From: Haloplanus sp. CK5-1
Lineage (GTDB): Archaea > Halobacteriota > Halobacteria > Halobacteriales > Haloferacaceae
Direction: 5' to 3'
Assembly: GCF_037201915.1 (NCBI RefSeq)
Contig: NZ_CP147505.1
Coordinates: 2,604,001 to 2,668,000, forward strand
DNA: 64,000 nucleotides
The translations under genes and the position numbers were made by a program. Positions within the stretch are counted from its first letter, which is position 1, and each line of letters begins with the position of its first letter. Of this stretch, positions 35,140-44,188 are shown piece after piece. The notes beneath the pieces are model-generated. The model made no database searches and was not told the origin of the DNA. It saw nothing but the letters and a program-made list of their open reading frames with translations.

Positions 35140-35631
35140 TCATCGCTTCGCCTCCGGTTCGTCGCCGCCGTCCTCGTCGGTTCCGTCGTCGATTTCGTCG
35201 GCCCTGGGCCGTCGGTCGACGCGTTCGTTCACCTGCTCTAGCTGCTCGATGATGTCGTCCATCTCCTCGGAGACCGTCCGTTCGACGTTTTCGGTGACGG
35301 TCCGTTCGACCTCCTCGGTCACCCCCTCGGTGATCGTCTCCTCGACGTTCTCTGCGACCTCCTCGGTGATCGTCTCTTCGACGTTCTCGGCGACCTCCTC
35401 GGACACTTCCTCGGTGATCGTCTCCTCGACTTTCTGTGTCACCTCTCGTGTCATCCACTCGGGATCGAACCGCGCCATCTTCCAGACGACGTGGATCACG
35501 TACGAGACGATCGCACCGATCCCGAAGGCGACGCCGACGCCGGTACCGACGAGGAGGATGAGTGCCGCCGCGAGGAGAATGACTGCACCGTACGCCAGGT
35601 CGACGAAAAAATCAACACGGTTCGGATTCAT
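35140..35631 (-). CDS. Membrane-anchored repeat coiled-coil protein next to PiT
   Basis: 163 aa. Two hydrophobic helices (residues 10-50) are followed by a repeated coiled-coil: units resembling EEVAENVEETIT recur about four times between 65 and 120, then a charged tail. The repeat is visible in DNA as near-identical 36-bp units around 35310-35430. Probably cytoplasmic coiled-coil tethered to the membrane; position suggests a PiT accessory protein (a PhoU-like role is speculation). Confidence 0.75.
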   Translation of the reverse strand: MNPNRVDFFVDLAYGAVILLAAALILLVGTGVGVAFGIGAIVSYVIHVVWKMARFDPEWMTREVTQKVEETITEEVSEEVAENVEETITEEVAENVEETITEGVTEEVERTVTENVERTVSEEMDDIIEQLEQVNERVDRRPRADEIDDGTDEDGGDEPEAKR

Positions 35632-35708
35632 CGGTCACCATATACGTCGAGTTTGGTGTGCAAGCATATACTATCTGCCTTTCGCCGGGCGGTCGTTCCC
35701 GGCCGTGC

Positions 35709-36641
35709 TCAGTAGTGCCACGGCACGTCCGAGAAGTCCGGTTCCCGCCCCTCGAGGAAGGCGTCCCGGCCCTCGGCGGCCTCGTCGGTCATGTACGCCA
35801 GCCGCGTCGCCTCGCCCGAGAAGACCTGCTGGCCGACCATCCCGTCGTCCGCGAGGTTGAACGCGTACTTCAGCATCCGCATGGCGGTCGGACTCTTGCC
35901 GGTCATCGTCTCGGCCCACGAAAGCGCCACCTCCTCCAACTCCTCGTGGGGGACCGCCTCGTTGACCATCCCCATGTCGGCCGCTTCGTCGGCGTCGTAG
36001 GTCTTCCCGAGGAAGAACACCTCGCGAGCCTTCTTCTGGCCGATCTGTCGGGCGAGGTAGGCGGAGCCGAAGCCGCCGTCGAAGGAGGCCACGTCCGGAT
36101 CCGTCTGGAGGAACTTCGCGTGGTCCGCGCTCGCGAGGGTGAGGTCACAGATCACGTGCAGGGAGTGGCCGCCGCCGACAGCCCACCCAGGGACCACGGC
36201 GACGACGGGTTTGGGCATGAATCGGATCAGCCGCTGGACCTCGAGGACGTGCAGGCGGCCGACGGTCGACGTGTCGGTGTCGAGGGTGGTGTCCTCGGTG
36301 TCGGCGTCGGTCTCTGCCGCCGGCGCGTCGTCCTCGCGGTACTCGTACCCCGACTCCCCCCGTATCGACTGGTCGCCGCCGGCCGAGAACGCCCAGCCAC
36401 CGTCCGTCGGCGAGGGGCCGTTGCCCGTCAGGAGGACACAGCCAACGTCGGCCTGTTTGCGGGCGTGATCCAGCGCCGCGTACAGTTCGTCGACGGTCCG
36501 CGGGCGGAAGGCGTTGCGGACCTCGGGACGGTCGATGGCGACGCGAACCGCGGGCACGTCGTCCGCGCGGTGGTAGGTCACGTCCTCGAACTCGTCGGTG
36601 ACGGCCGTCCAGCGGTCGGGATCGAAGAGGTCGGAAACCAT
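35709..36641 (-). CDS. menB: 1,4-dihydroxy-2-naphthoyl-CoA synthase
   Basis: 310 aa crotonase-fold enzyme from ATG 36641. Oxyanion-hole segments FSAGGDQSIRG and GWAVGGGHSLHVICDLTLAS, substrate loop DVASFDGGFGSAYLARQIGQ, and C-terminal FSDVPWHY typical of MenB. An acidic insertion (DDAPAAETDADTEDTTLDTD) after residue 105 is a halophilic elaboration of the flexible A-loop. Ring closure of OSB-CoA. Confidence 0.94.
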   Translation of the reverse strand: MVSDLFDPDRWTAVTDEFEDVTYHRADDVPAVRVAIDRPEVRNAFRPRTVDELYAALDHARKQADVGCVLLTGNGPSPTDGGWAFSAGGDQSIRGESGYEYREDDAPAAETDADTEDTTLDTDTSTVGRLHVLEVQRLIRFMPKPVVAVVPGWAVGGGHSLHVICDLTLASADHAKFLQTDPDVASFDGGFGSAYLARQIGQKKAREVFFLGKTYDADEAADMGMVNEAVPHEELEEVALSWAETMTGKSPTAMRMLKYAFNLADDGMVGQQVFSGEATRLAYMTDEAAEGRDAFLEGREPDFSDVPWHY

Positions 36642-36685
36642 ACCCGAGGGCGGGGCGGCGCGCGCAAAAAGGTGCAGGTCGCCGG

Positions 36686-37027
36686 TCACGCCCGCCGGTC
36701 GAGCCACTGCGCTACGGGTCCAAAGGGGCTGGTGAGCCACGCGGCGACGACGACGGTCAGCGCGACGACGAGGCCGAGGAGGATGTTCGCCACGATGAGC
36801 ACGGCGTACGCCAGAACTGCGAGAACGACCGCGCCGGTCGCGAGGGTTCGCGCCCGCGTCATATCGTCGAGCGGAGTCCCCGGCGACAGTCGGTCGATCA
36901 GCCAGCCGACGGTGTAGACGACGGCACCGATGAAGGCACCGAGCAGGACACGCTGTGCGACGACGGCGGCGACGACGACGACGGCCGTGACGGCGAGGAG
37001 CGTCGTCTGGCGGGTCGCGGAGGGCAT
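36686..37027 (-). CDS. Small membrane protein inside the men cluster
   Basis: 113 aa from ATG 37027 (one codon into the open frame). Four hydrophobic segments in two pairs, separated by a polar SPGTPLDDMTRART loop. No family recognised. Same strand as, and between, menD and menB, so likely co-transcribed; function unknown. Confidence 0.65.
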   Translation of the reverse strand: MPSATRQTTLLAVTAVVVVAAVVAQRVLLGAFIGAVVYTVGWLIDRLSPGTPLDDMTRARTLATGAVVLAVLAYAVLIVANILLGLVVALTVVVAAWLTSPFGPVAQWLDRRA

Positions 37028-37064
37028 CACGCCCGGCTGGGACGTCCGGCGATATAAAACCCGA

Positions 37065-38876
37065 TCAGTCGGTCAGCTCGTCGACGGTCGCCTCAAGCAG
37101 TCGTTCCCGCGTCCGCTGGCTGGCCTCGGCGTCCGTCCGCACCTCGATCACGTCCGTCCCGTCGCTCGCGACCGACTCGGCGTAGGCGTCGCAAAACGAC
37201 GCCCGGTCGGAGACGGCGACGTGGTCGAGGTCGTAGAGGTCGGCCACCGGGTCGAACTCCATCCCGTGTGGCGTCTTGAACGACTCGGTGAAGGGGGGGT
37301 CGAACGACTCGATGGGGAGGCGGTGGAAGATGCCGCCGCCGTCGTTGTTGATCACCACGATCGTCGCGTCGACGCCACACCGCAACGCCGACAGCAGGCC
37401 GTTGCCGTCGTGGTAGAGGGCTAGGTCGCCGATCACGAGCGTCAGGTGGTCGGTCGTTGCGCTGCCCGCCCCCAACGCCGTGGAGACGACGCCGTCGATG
37501 CCCGACGCGCCGCGGTTCCCAAGGACGGTATAGCCCGCTGCCGTCGGCTCGACGTACCGGTCGGCGTCGCGGACGGGCGACGAGTTCGAGACGACGAGCG
37601 TCGCGGGTTCGGGTGCGAGGTCGGCCACGTCTGCGAGGATCGCCCCTTCGAAGTAGCCACCCGCCCCGTCGTCGGCTTGCAGCCGATTGCTCGTGGAGCC
37701 GTGCTCCACGCCGTCGTCGGTCGCCTCGCCCACAACCTCGCGGTGGGTGCGGTCGGCGGCCGCCCAGCGCTCGCGCCACTCGGGGGCGTCCGGGCCACTG
37801 ACCGTCTCCGCGAGGGTGCCGAGGAGACGCGAGGGGTCGGCGATCACGAGGTCGGTTGCCCGGAACTCCGCCTCCCGCCACGCACCCGCAGGATCGACGA
37901 CGAACTGGCGAGCGTCGGTGCGGGCGAGGTACTTCCGGAGTCGCTTCGAGGTGGGGGAGGCTCCGATCCGCAGGACGACCTCCGGGTCGGGCCAGTCGGC
38001 CGCCACTCCGGGGTCGAGGTAGCCGTCGTAGCCGCCGAGGGTCGTCGTCACGCGGGTGTGGCCGCCGAAGCGCAGGCCCGAGAGCGGGTCCGCGAGGATC
38101 GGGAACCCGGTCGCGTGGGCCAGCGCCGTCACCGCCTGGGGATCGACGCCCGGCGGGTCCGTCGGCCCCGCGACGATCAGCCCTCGGCCGACCGACAGCG
38201 CCTCGGCGAGGCGGCGGCGCTCGGTGCGGTCCAGGCGCGGGACGCCGGCCGTCGTCGACACGAACGGCCGGTCGTCGTCGCGGCCGGCCGCCGCGAGGGG
38301 GTCGAGGTCGGCGGGCACGTCGCCCTCGACGTGTGTGGGTTCGAGGGGCTTGCGAAACGGGCAGTTCAGGTGGACCGGTCCCGAGGGCGTCCCCGTCGCC
38401 TCGGCGAGTGCCCGGCCGACCGTCGTCCGGAGCGATCGGAGTTTGCGGGCGTCGGCCTCGGGTTCGGGCAGGTCCTTGTACCACCTGACTGCGTCGCCGT
38501 ACAGTTTCTCCTGGTCCACCGTCTGGTTCGCGCCGCTCTCACGGAGTTCCGGGGGGCGGTCCGCGGTGAGGAGGAGCAGGGGCACCCGGCCCTCGTCGGC
38601 CTCGACGACTGCCGGGTGGTAGTTGGCGGCCGCGGTACCGGAGGTACAGATCAGGGGCGTCACCTCGCCGGTTCGGCGGGCGCGGCCGAGCGCGAAGTAG
38701 GCGGCCGAGCGTTCGTCGAGGACCGAGTAGGCGGTCAGATCCTCGTGCTCGTCGACGGCGGCGACGAGCGGTGTCGACCGACTCCCCGGCGAGACGACGG
38801 CGGCGTCGACGCCGGCCCGGACGAGTTCGTCCACGAGTGCCCGCGCCCAGAGGACGTTGCGGTTTGGTGCGCTCAT
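37065..38876 (-). CDS. menD: SEPHCHC synthase (MenD)
   Basis: 603 aa thiamine-diphosphate enzyme from ATG 38876. N-terminal SPGSRSTPLVAAVDEHEDL, ICTSGTAAANYHPAVVEADE, GNRGASGIDGVVSTALGA and the ThDP/Mg motif GDLALYHDGNGLLS ... NNDGGGIFH. Adds 2-oxoglutarate-derived succinic semialdehyde to isochorismate. Its ATG overlaps the menF stop (ATGA). Confidence 0.95.
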   Translation of the reverse strand: MSAPNRNVLWARALVDELVRAGVDAAVVSPGSRSTPLVAAVDEHEDLTAYSVLDERSAAYFALGRARRTGEVTPLICTSGTAAANYHPAVVEADEGRVPLLLLTADRPPELRESGANQTVDQEKLYGDAVRWYKDLPEPEADARKLRSLRTTVGRALAEATGTPSGPVHLNCPFRKPLEPTHVEGDVPADLDPLAAAGRDDDRPFVSTTAGVPRLDRTERRRLAEALSVGRGLIVAGPTDPPGVDPQAVTALAHATGFPILADPLSGLRFGGHTRVTTTLGGYDGYLDPGVAADWPDPEVVLRIGASPTSKRLRKYLARTDARQFVVDPAGAWREAEFRATDLVIADPSRLLGTLAETVSGPDAPEWRERWAAADRTHREVVGEATDDGVEHGSTSNRLQADDGAGGYFEGAILADVADLAPEPATLVVSNSSPVRDADRYVEPTAAGYTVLGNRGASGIDGVVSTALGAGSATTDHLTLVIGDLALYHDGNGLLSALRCGVDATIVVINNDGGGIFHRLPIESFDPPFTESFKTPHGMEFDPVADLYDLDHVAVSDRASFCDAYAESVASDGTDVIEVRTDAEASQRTRERLLEATVDELTD

Positions 38877-40210
38877 TCCAGTTCGTCGAGGATCGGCCGG
38901 TACTTGAGTTGCACTTCGTCCCACTCGCGGTCGGGATCCGAGTCGTCGACGACCCCGACACCCGCGAAGAGCGTGGTCTCGGTGCCCCGGGCGAGTGCCG
39001 AACGGATGGCGACCGCGAAGGTGCCGTTGCCGGCGGCGTCGACCCAGCCCACGGGGGCGGCGTACCACCCGCGGTCGAACGGCTCCGTCTCGCGGATGGT
39101 GGCGAGCGCGCGCTCCGGGGGCAGTCCCCCGACCGCCGGCGTGGGGTGGAGCGCCTCCACCAGATCGAGGACGTGCGTATCGTGGTCGAGCGTCGCGGTG
39201 ATGGGGGTGAAGAGGTGTTGGACGGTCTCCAGTCGGCGGACCCGGCGCCCGCCGGCGGTGACCGACGACGCGAACGGGGAGAGCTGTTCTCGGATGGTTT
39301 CGGCGACCAGGTCGTGTTCGTGGCTGTTCTTCTCGTCGTCGAGGAGTTCGGCAGCCAGCCAGTCGTCCTCGGTCGGCGTGTCGCCCCGGCCGGTCGTGCC
39401 CGCGAGCGCGCCGGTCGTGACCGTCCGCCCGTGACGGCTGACCAGTCGCTCGGGCGTCGCGCCGAAGAAACTCGGGCGGTCCGGGTCGGCGGTCGGTTCG
39501 ACGAGGAAGCGGTAACAGTCGGGGTACGTCTCGCCGAGGTTCGCGAGCACGTCCGACACCGACAGGGGGTCGTCGAGCGTCACGGCGAGCGCCTGCGCGA
39601 GGACGACCTTCCGGAGGTCACCGGCGTCGATCCGATCGATGGTCGCCTCGACCGACTCCCGCCACGTCTCGCGGGGCGTCGTGCGCGTCCGCGAGACGAT
39701 GCTCGGCCCGCGGTGGGGGTCGGCATCTTCGGCCGAGGTGAGTCGCTCGCACGCCTCGTCGAGCCGTCGCTCGACGGCGTCGGCCGTCGCGTCCGGGCCG
39801 ACGGCGTTGACCGTCACCCAGGTGCCGCGGTCGGTGTCGGTGACCTGTACCCGCGGGAGGACGAACCGTGCTCCGGGGAAGTCGGCCCACGTGTCGTCGC
39901 CGTCGCTCGCCTCGTCGTGGAAGGCGAAGCCACCAAACAGCCGGGGGCAGGCAGCTTCGGTCCCGGCGTGGACGTCGCCGGAGCGGAGCAGTCGGTCGAT
40001 GCTATCGCGGACCGACGCGAACCGGTCGCGACCCTCCGCGGTGACGGCCGCGGCGACGCCGCCGGCGACGACCGTCGCCTCGTCCGGGGCGGTCCAGAAC
40101 GTCCGCGGTGCCGGCATGGCGTCGAGGGCGGCACGGAGCGACGGCACCGATCCCCGTACCGACCGACTGACGAGACCGGTCTCCGTCTCGTCGCTTTGGG
40201 GGACTCCCAT
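38873..40210 (-). CDS. menF: Isochorismate synthase
   Basis: 445 aa chorismate-utilising enzyme. KVVLAQALAVTL, FFGATPERLVSRHGR, catalytic-site segments HEHDLVAETIREQL and ALHPTPAVGGLP, and the closing YAAPVGWVDAAGNGTFAVAI. Converts chorismate to isochorismate for menaquinone. First gene of the men set; start ATG 40210. Confidence 0.93.
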   Translation of the reverse strand: MGVPQSDETETGLVSRSVRGSVPSLRAALDAMPAPRTFWTAPDEATVVAGGVAAAVTAEGRDRFASVRDSIDRLLRSGDVHAGTEAACPRLFGGFAFHDEASDGDDTWADFPGARFVLPRVQVTDTDRGTWVTVNAVGPDATADAVERRLDEACERLTSAEDADPHRGPSIVSRTRTTPRETWRESVEATIDRIDAGDLRKVVLAQALAVTLDDPLSVSDVLANLGETYPDCYRFLVEPTADPDRPSFFGATPERLVSRHGRTVTTGALAGTTGRGDTPTEDDWLAAELLDDEKNSHEHDLVAETIREQLSPFASSVTAGGRRVRRLETVQHLFTPITATLDHDTHVLDLVEALHPTPAVGGLPPERALATIRETEPFDRGWYAAPVGWVDAAGNGTFAVAIRSALARGTETTLFAGVGVVDDSDPDREWDEVQLKYRPILDELE

Positions 40211-40242
40211 TATAAAGTCCTGCGTACGCCGTACCCTTTTAC

Positions 40243-40842
40243 CTAACTATCGCTGTAGCGCTCCTCGGCCCACGGGTCGGCGGTGACCGAGTACCCCCGC
40301 TGCTCCCAGAACCCGCGTCGGGGCTCGGTGCAGAACTCGACGCCCGTCACCCACTTCGCGCCCTTGTAGGCGTACCGGTGGGGTGTGACCACACGCACGG
40401 GGCCGCCGTGATCGCGTGGCAAGGGCTCGCCGTCGAACTCGAAGGCAAAGAGCGTCTCCGGGCGCAGGCAGGCGTCCAGTGGGAGGTCGGTCGTGTAGTC
40501 GTCCGCGGCGTGAAAGAGGACGTGGACGGCGTCCGAACCGACGCCGACGTGGTCGGCCAGCGTCGTGAACGGCAGACCGGTAAAGTCGCAGTCGAACCGG
40601 CTCCAGCCGGTGACACAGTGGAAGTCCTGGCGCTGTGTCTCGACGCCCAGCGACGTGAACGCGTCCCAGTCGAGGGTGACCGGGTCCTCCACCGCGCCAC
40701 TCACCGAGAGCGTCCACTCCTCGCGTGTGACCCGCGGGGTCGACCCCTTCGAGAGCACCGGAAAGGAGTCGGTACGGTGCTGTCCGGGCGGAAGACGCTC
40801 GTCGCCGAACTCGCGGTAGATGTCGGTGGCGTCCCGATCCAT
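40243..40842 (-). CDS. Sulfite-oxidase-like molybdopterin oxidoreductase
   Basis: 199 aa from ATG 40842 (MDRDATDIYREFG); an ATG eight codons earlier is an alternative. The Moco-binding domain of the sulfite oxidase/YedY family: the Mo-ligating cysteine is in DFHCVTGWSRFD, followed by DFTGLPFTTLADHV, PRDHGGPVRVVTPHRYAYKG and AKWVTGVEF. No Tat signal, so probably cytoplasmic; substrate unknown. Confidence 0.88.
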   Translation of the reverse strand: MDRDATDIYREFGDERLPPGQHRTDSFPVLSKGSTPRVTREEWTLSVSGAVEDPVTLDWDAFTSLGVETQRQDFHCVTGWSRFDCDFTGLPFTTLADHVGVGSDAVHVLFHAADDYTTDLPLDACLRPETLFAFEFDGEPLPRDHGGPVRVVTPHRYAYKGAKWVTGVEFCTEPRRGFWEQRGYSVTADPWAEERYSDS

Positions 40843-40976
40843 ACCGGTCCTGTGGTGCCGACTCACCTATGCGTGTCGGTCGGGTACTCGATTCGTTAAT
40901 TCGATTTTACGATCTGCGTGAAATTACTCGTTCGTCGGTGTGTGGTGTTCGTGAACCCCGAAGCAACCCCACAGAA

Positions 40977-40985
40977 TTTAAATAC
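40977..40985 (+). promoter_or_regulatory. TATA element of the RHH gene
   Basis: TTTAAATAC lies 28-36 nt upstream of the ATG at 41013, a textbook haloarchaeal TATA position for a short or absent leader. Confidence 0.6.
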
Positions 40986-41012
40986 GCCCCTCGCAAACCG
41001 TCGACCGTCCAA

Positions 41013-41225
41013 ATGCCGAACGTGGAAATAACCGTCCCCGAACATCTGGAGATGCAGATCGCTCAGTTGGTCGAACAGGGGGAGTTCGTCAACAGGGAGG
41101 AGGCCATTCAGGAACTGCTCTCGACCGGTCTCAGAGCCTACAAGACGAGTGGCCCGATGGAAGATGAGGAGCCCAGCTTCGAGGAGGAGGGCATGATGGG
41201 CCACGAAGACGAGTACGTCTTCTGA
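41013..41225 (+). CDS. Ribbon-helix-helix (CopG-like) protein
   Basis: 70 aa from ATG 41013, chosen because a TATA box sits 28 nt upstream. VEITVPEHLEMQIAQLVEQG followed by EFVNREEAIQELLSTGLRAY is a complete RHH fold; the acidic tail (EEPSFEEEGMMGHEDEYVF) may be regulatory. Predicted DNA-binding dimer, targets unknown; widespread small haloarchaeal family. Confidence 0.8.
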   Translation: MPNVEITVPEHLEMQIAQLVEQGEFVNREEAIQELLSTGLRAYKTSGPMEDEEPSFEEEGMMGHEDEYVF

Positions 41226-41279
41226 TCGTGGGAACCTACCGCAACAATCCTTAACCCGTCTACGGTCGTACGGGCGAAC

Positions 41280-41558
41280 ATGCACAAGGAAGAACTCCTC
41301 GAACTGCACGAACAGATGGTGACGATCATGAACTACTTCCGTAGCCAGGAGTCGGTCGACGAGAGCATCTTCGATCCCTACGAGTCGCTGAGCGTCGACC
41401 CCTCGCACGTCCACAAATCGAAAAGCGAGCACAAACACGCCGTGTTCGTGTTGGGCAATGCCCTGGCGACGGCGATGACCGAAGACGAGTTCTCCGACGC
41501 CGGTCGGGTCGGCAAGCGCATGGCCGAACTCGCCGAGGACGCCGAGAGCAAACTGTAA
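41280..41558 (+). CDS. UPF0058 family protein
   Basis: 92 aa: MHKEELLELHEQMVTIMNYF ... KSKSEHKHAVFVLGNALATA. The helix-rich pattern and HKSEHKHAVFxLG segment are those of archaeal UPF0058. Function uncharacterised. Just 54 bp downstream of the RHH gene on the same strand. Confidence 0.85.
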   Translation: MHKEELLELHEQMVTIMNYFRSQESVDESIFDPYESLSVDPSHVHKSKSEHKHAVFVLGNALATAMTEDEFSDAGRVGKRMAELAEDAESKL

Positions 41559-41630
41559 CTCTCGAACGACGCGCGACCGGATCGACACGCCCCCGTCGGA
41601 TTCATTACCGACCGGCCGAGAACGGGGGAC

Positions 41631-43295
41631 ATGCTCGGCCTCCCGGAGGCGGCGACCCTCTTCAGGCTGGCGCTGGGTCTCGCTCTCCTCCTCTCGGTTC
41701 TCGTCGTCGTCGCCCTCGACCGGCCGAGGGGTCGGTGGGGTGCACACCTCCGATCCCGATTCCTCGCCGGCGTCCCCTGGGGGACGCTGATCACGGCTGG
41801 ATTCGTCCTCGCGGTGTACCTCTTCGTCCAGGGTGGGTGGTCGAACTGGTACGCTCCCGTCACCATCCCCTTTCGGGCGTGGTCGTACTTCTACCCGGTG
41901 GGCGTCGCGACGGCGGCGTTCGCCCACTTCGGTCCCGCACACCTGATCGGCAACCTCGTCGGGACGCTCGCACTCGCCCCGATCGTCGAGTACACGTGGG
42001 GTCACTACCCGCGGGAGCGTGGCACCCAGACGTTCACCTCGCCGCCGACCAACCCCTACGTGCGGGCGCTCGTCGTCGTCCCGGTCGCCGTCCTCGGCGT
42101 CGGCCTGTTCACCGCGCTGTTCGCGGTCGGGCCGGTGATCGGGTTCTCGGGCGTCGTGTTCGCGTTCGCGGGCTTTGCACTCGTCCACTACCCGATCACG
42201 ACCGTCGTCGCACTCTCGGCGAGCAATGGGATTCGGACGCTGTACCGGGCGTTCCAGCAGCCGACGTTGACCGCGAGCGCCGGGCCGTCGTACTCGTCGC
42301 CGTGGTGGGCCGACGTCGCGATCCAGGGCCACGCCATCGGTCTCCTCGCGGGCGTCCTCCTCGGGGTGTGGCTGGCCCGTGCTCGCGGCGACGACCGGCC
42401 GTCGGCCGCGCGCGTCGCCGTCGGCGTCGCCCTGTTCGGCGTCGCACAGGCGCTGTGGGCGGTGTACTGGTTCCGCGGCGGCGAGACGTACGTTCTCTAC
42501 CGGGCGGCCGGACTCGCACTCGTCGTCCTGTTGGCGACGCTGGTGGCGGCGACCGTTGTGGCGTCGGCGCGCCCGCTCCTGTCGAGGGCCGGGGAGGGGG
42601 ACGGGGGCGCCCTCCGATCGCTCCCCCGGTGGCAGGTCGGTGCGACCGCCCTGGTGCTGTGTACGGCCGCCATCGCCGGCCCCGCGGTGCCAGTCAACCT
42701 GACGACGCCGGCCGAGGGCGACCTGCCCGCCGACCCGGTGACGGTGCGCGGGTACGAGGTGACCTACGCCGAGGATGTCCCCAACGGGATGGTGTCGGTC
42801 GTCGACGTGGAGGCGTTCGGCGAGACGACGCAGGTCAACACCTCGGGAGTGATCGTCAGGAACCGCGAGCGCGGCATCTGGATGACCGCCGTCCCCGCCG
42901 GTCGACTGGCGTTTACCGGGACGACCCGCGTCAGGGTCGGTGGCGTCGGCTGGCGCGACTCGGTTCGCGTCCAGCGACGGGGGTGGAGCGCCATCGGCGG
43001 CGGCACGACCTACCGGGTACAACTCTCCTACCGGGACGAGAACGTGACGGCGTACACCGCGCCGCCGGCCCGCGCCGAGCCCGTGATCGCCGGCCGGAAC
43101 GTCTCCGTCGTCAGCGGCTCCGAGGAGTTCCGACTCGACGTCTCCGTCGGCAATCGGTCGGCCACCACGCCCGTCCCCGGGGTCAACGAGACGGTGTCGG
43201 CCGGCGGGCTGGATTTCATCAACGTCGGCGGACGGATCTACGCTGTCGACGGATCGACGCGGGTCCGCGTCGCTCGGCGCGAGACCTACGAGTGA
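41631..43295 (+). CDS. Rhomboid-family intramembrane serine protease
   Basis: 554 aa. After one N-terminal helix come the rhomboid helices: TAAFAHFGPAHLIGNLVGTL (HxxxN type), catalytic serine in GFSGVVFAFAG and catalytic histidine in GHAIGLLAGVLLG. A further pair of helices precedes a roughly 210-residue extracytoplasmic C-terminal domain (beta-rich, ending KIYAVD-like GGRIYAVDGSTRVRVA). Larger than typical rhomboids; the extra domain may present substrates. Cleaves membrane proteins; substrates unknown. Confidence 0.88.
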   Translation: MLGLPEAATLFRLALGLALLLSVLVVVALDRPRGRWGAHLRSRFLAGVPWGTLITAGFVLAVYLFVQGGWSNWYAPVTIPFRAWSYFYPVGVATAAFAHFGPAHLIGNLVGTLALAPIVEYTWGHYPRERGTQTFTSPPTNPYVRALVVVPVAVLGVGLFTALFAVGPVIGFSGVVFAFAGFALVHYPITTVVALSASNGIRTLYRAFQQPTLTASAGPSYSSPWWADVAIQGHAIGLLAGVLLGVWLARARGDDRPSAARVAVGVALFGVAQALWAVYWFRGGETYVLYRAAGLALVVLLATLVAATVVASARPLLSRAGEGDGGALRSLPRWQVGATALVLCTAAIAGPAVPVNLTTPAEGDLPADPVTVRGYEVTYAEDVPNGMVSVVDVEAFGETTQVNTSGVIVRNRERGIWMTAVPAGRLAFTGTTRVRVGGVGWRDSVRVQRRGWSAIGGGTTYRVQLSYRDENVTAYTAPPARAEPVIAGRNVSVVSGSEEFRLDVSVGNRSATTPVPGVNETVSAGGLDFINVGGRIYAVDGSTRVRVARRETYE

Positions 43296-43322
43296 GGCGT
43301 CGGGTGTGACGGGGTCGCCCGG

Positions 43323-43955
43323 CTACCCCGACCGCCACTCGATCCGGAACACCTCGGTGTCAATCTCCGTTCGGGCGGCGGCGTGGTGGTCGAACTGTCT
43401 GTCGAGGTCGAACTCCGCGGCGAAGGCGTGTGTCACCTCGCCGGCGTTGTCGGCGGCGAACGCCTCCACGAACTCCCGGCTCCCGGCGTTGTGGACCGAG
43501 TAGGAGACGTCGGACACCTCGGCCGCGGTCGACAGGAACGCGCGATCGGCGTGTTCGTTGCCGTCCTGCGCGCCGAACGGCGGATTCATCACGACCGTCG
43601 TGGGACCGTCCGGACGGATCGGCGCGCGGGTGGCGTCGGCGTTGACCCAGTGAATCTCCGTCCGAGAACCGACCCGTCGTCGGTTCTCGCGGGCGATCAG
43701 GAGCGCGTCGCGGTCGATCTCGACGCCCACCGCTCGCGTCGGGCCACGGAGCGCCGCGCCGAGCGTGAACATCCCCGTCCCCGCGCCCAAGTCGACGACT
43801 GTCCGTCCCTCGATGTCGTCGTTCAGGTCGGCGATGTGGATCACGTGGGCCGCGAGTTCCGGCGGCGTCGGGTACTGTTCGAGGGCAGCTTGCGGGTTCT
43901 CGAACCCGGCGACCACCGCCAACTGTCCCGCGAGACCGGCCTTGGTCGCCGTCAT
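43323..43955 (-). CDS. METTL5-like N6-adenine RNA methyltransferase
   Basis: 210 aa from ATG 43955. SAM loop VVDLGAGTGMFTLGA, acidic VGVEIDRDALLIA and catalytic NPPFGAQ (N6-amino methylation). The opening QYPTPPELAAHVIHIADLND and single-domain size match archaeal METTL5-type methylases, which act on small-subunit rRNA in eukaryotes; target here inferred. Confidence 0.85.
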   Translation of the reverse strand: MTATKAGLAGQLAVVAGFENPQAALEQYPTPPELAAHVIHIADLNDDIEGRTVVDLGAGTGMFTLGAALRGPTRAVGVEIDRDALLIARENRRRVGSRTEIHWVNADATRAPIRPDGPTTVVMNPPFGAQDGNEHADRAFLSTAAEVSDVSYSVHNAGSREFVEAFAADNAGEVTHAFAAEFDLDRQFDHHAAARTEIDTEVFRIEWRSG

Positions 43956-44188
43956 CGCTCCACCGCCGCGCCGACCCACGCCGTCCGTCCGCCCGCCACC
44001 TCGACCTTGCGGACTCCTGTGGGTGTCATACTCACCACCACATATTTTTTGGTAATACTAAAGTCTTCGTAAATGCTCTATAGTAATTATCGGGGTGTAT
44101 AATTTCCTAGACAGTAATGTGGGGAGAGCCCGTACGGTAGCCGGGGGTCACACGCTCCAACACCCCCATTCCCCTGCTGTCCGCGGCG

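Noticed and set aside
37446-39434. 662-codon plus-strand frame
   Set aside because: Shadow of menD and menF, both of which show full enzyme motifs on the minus strand.
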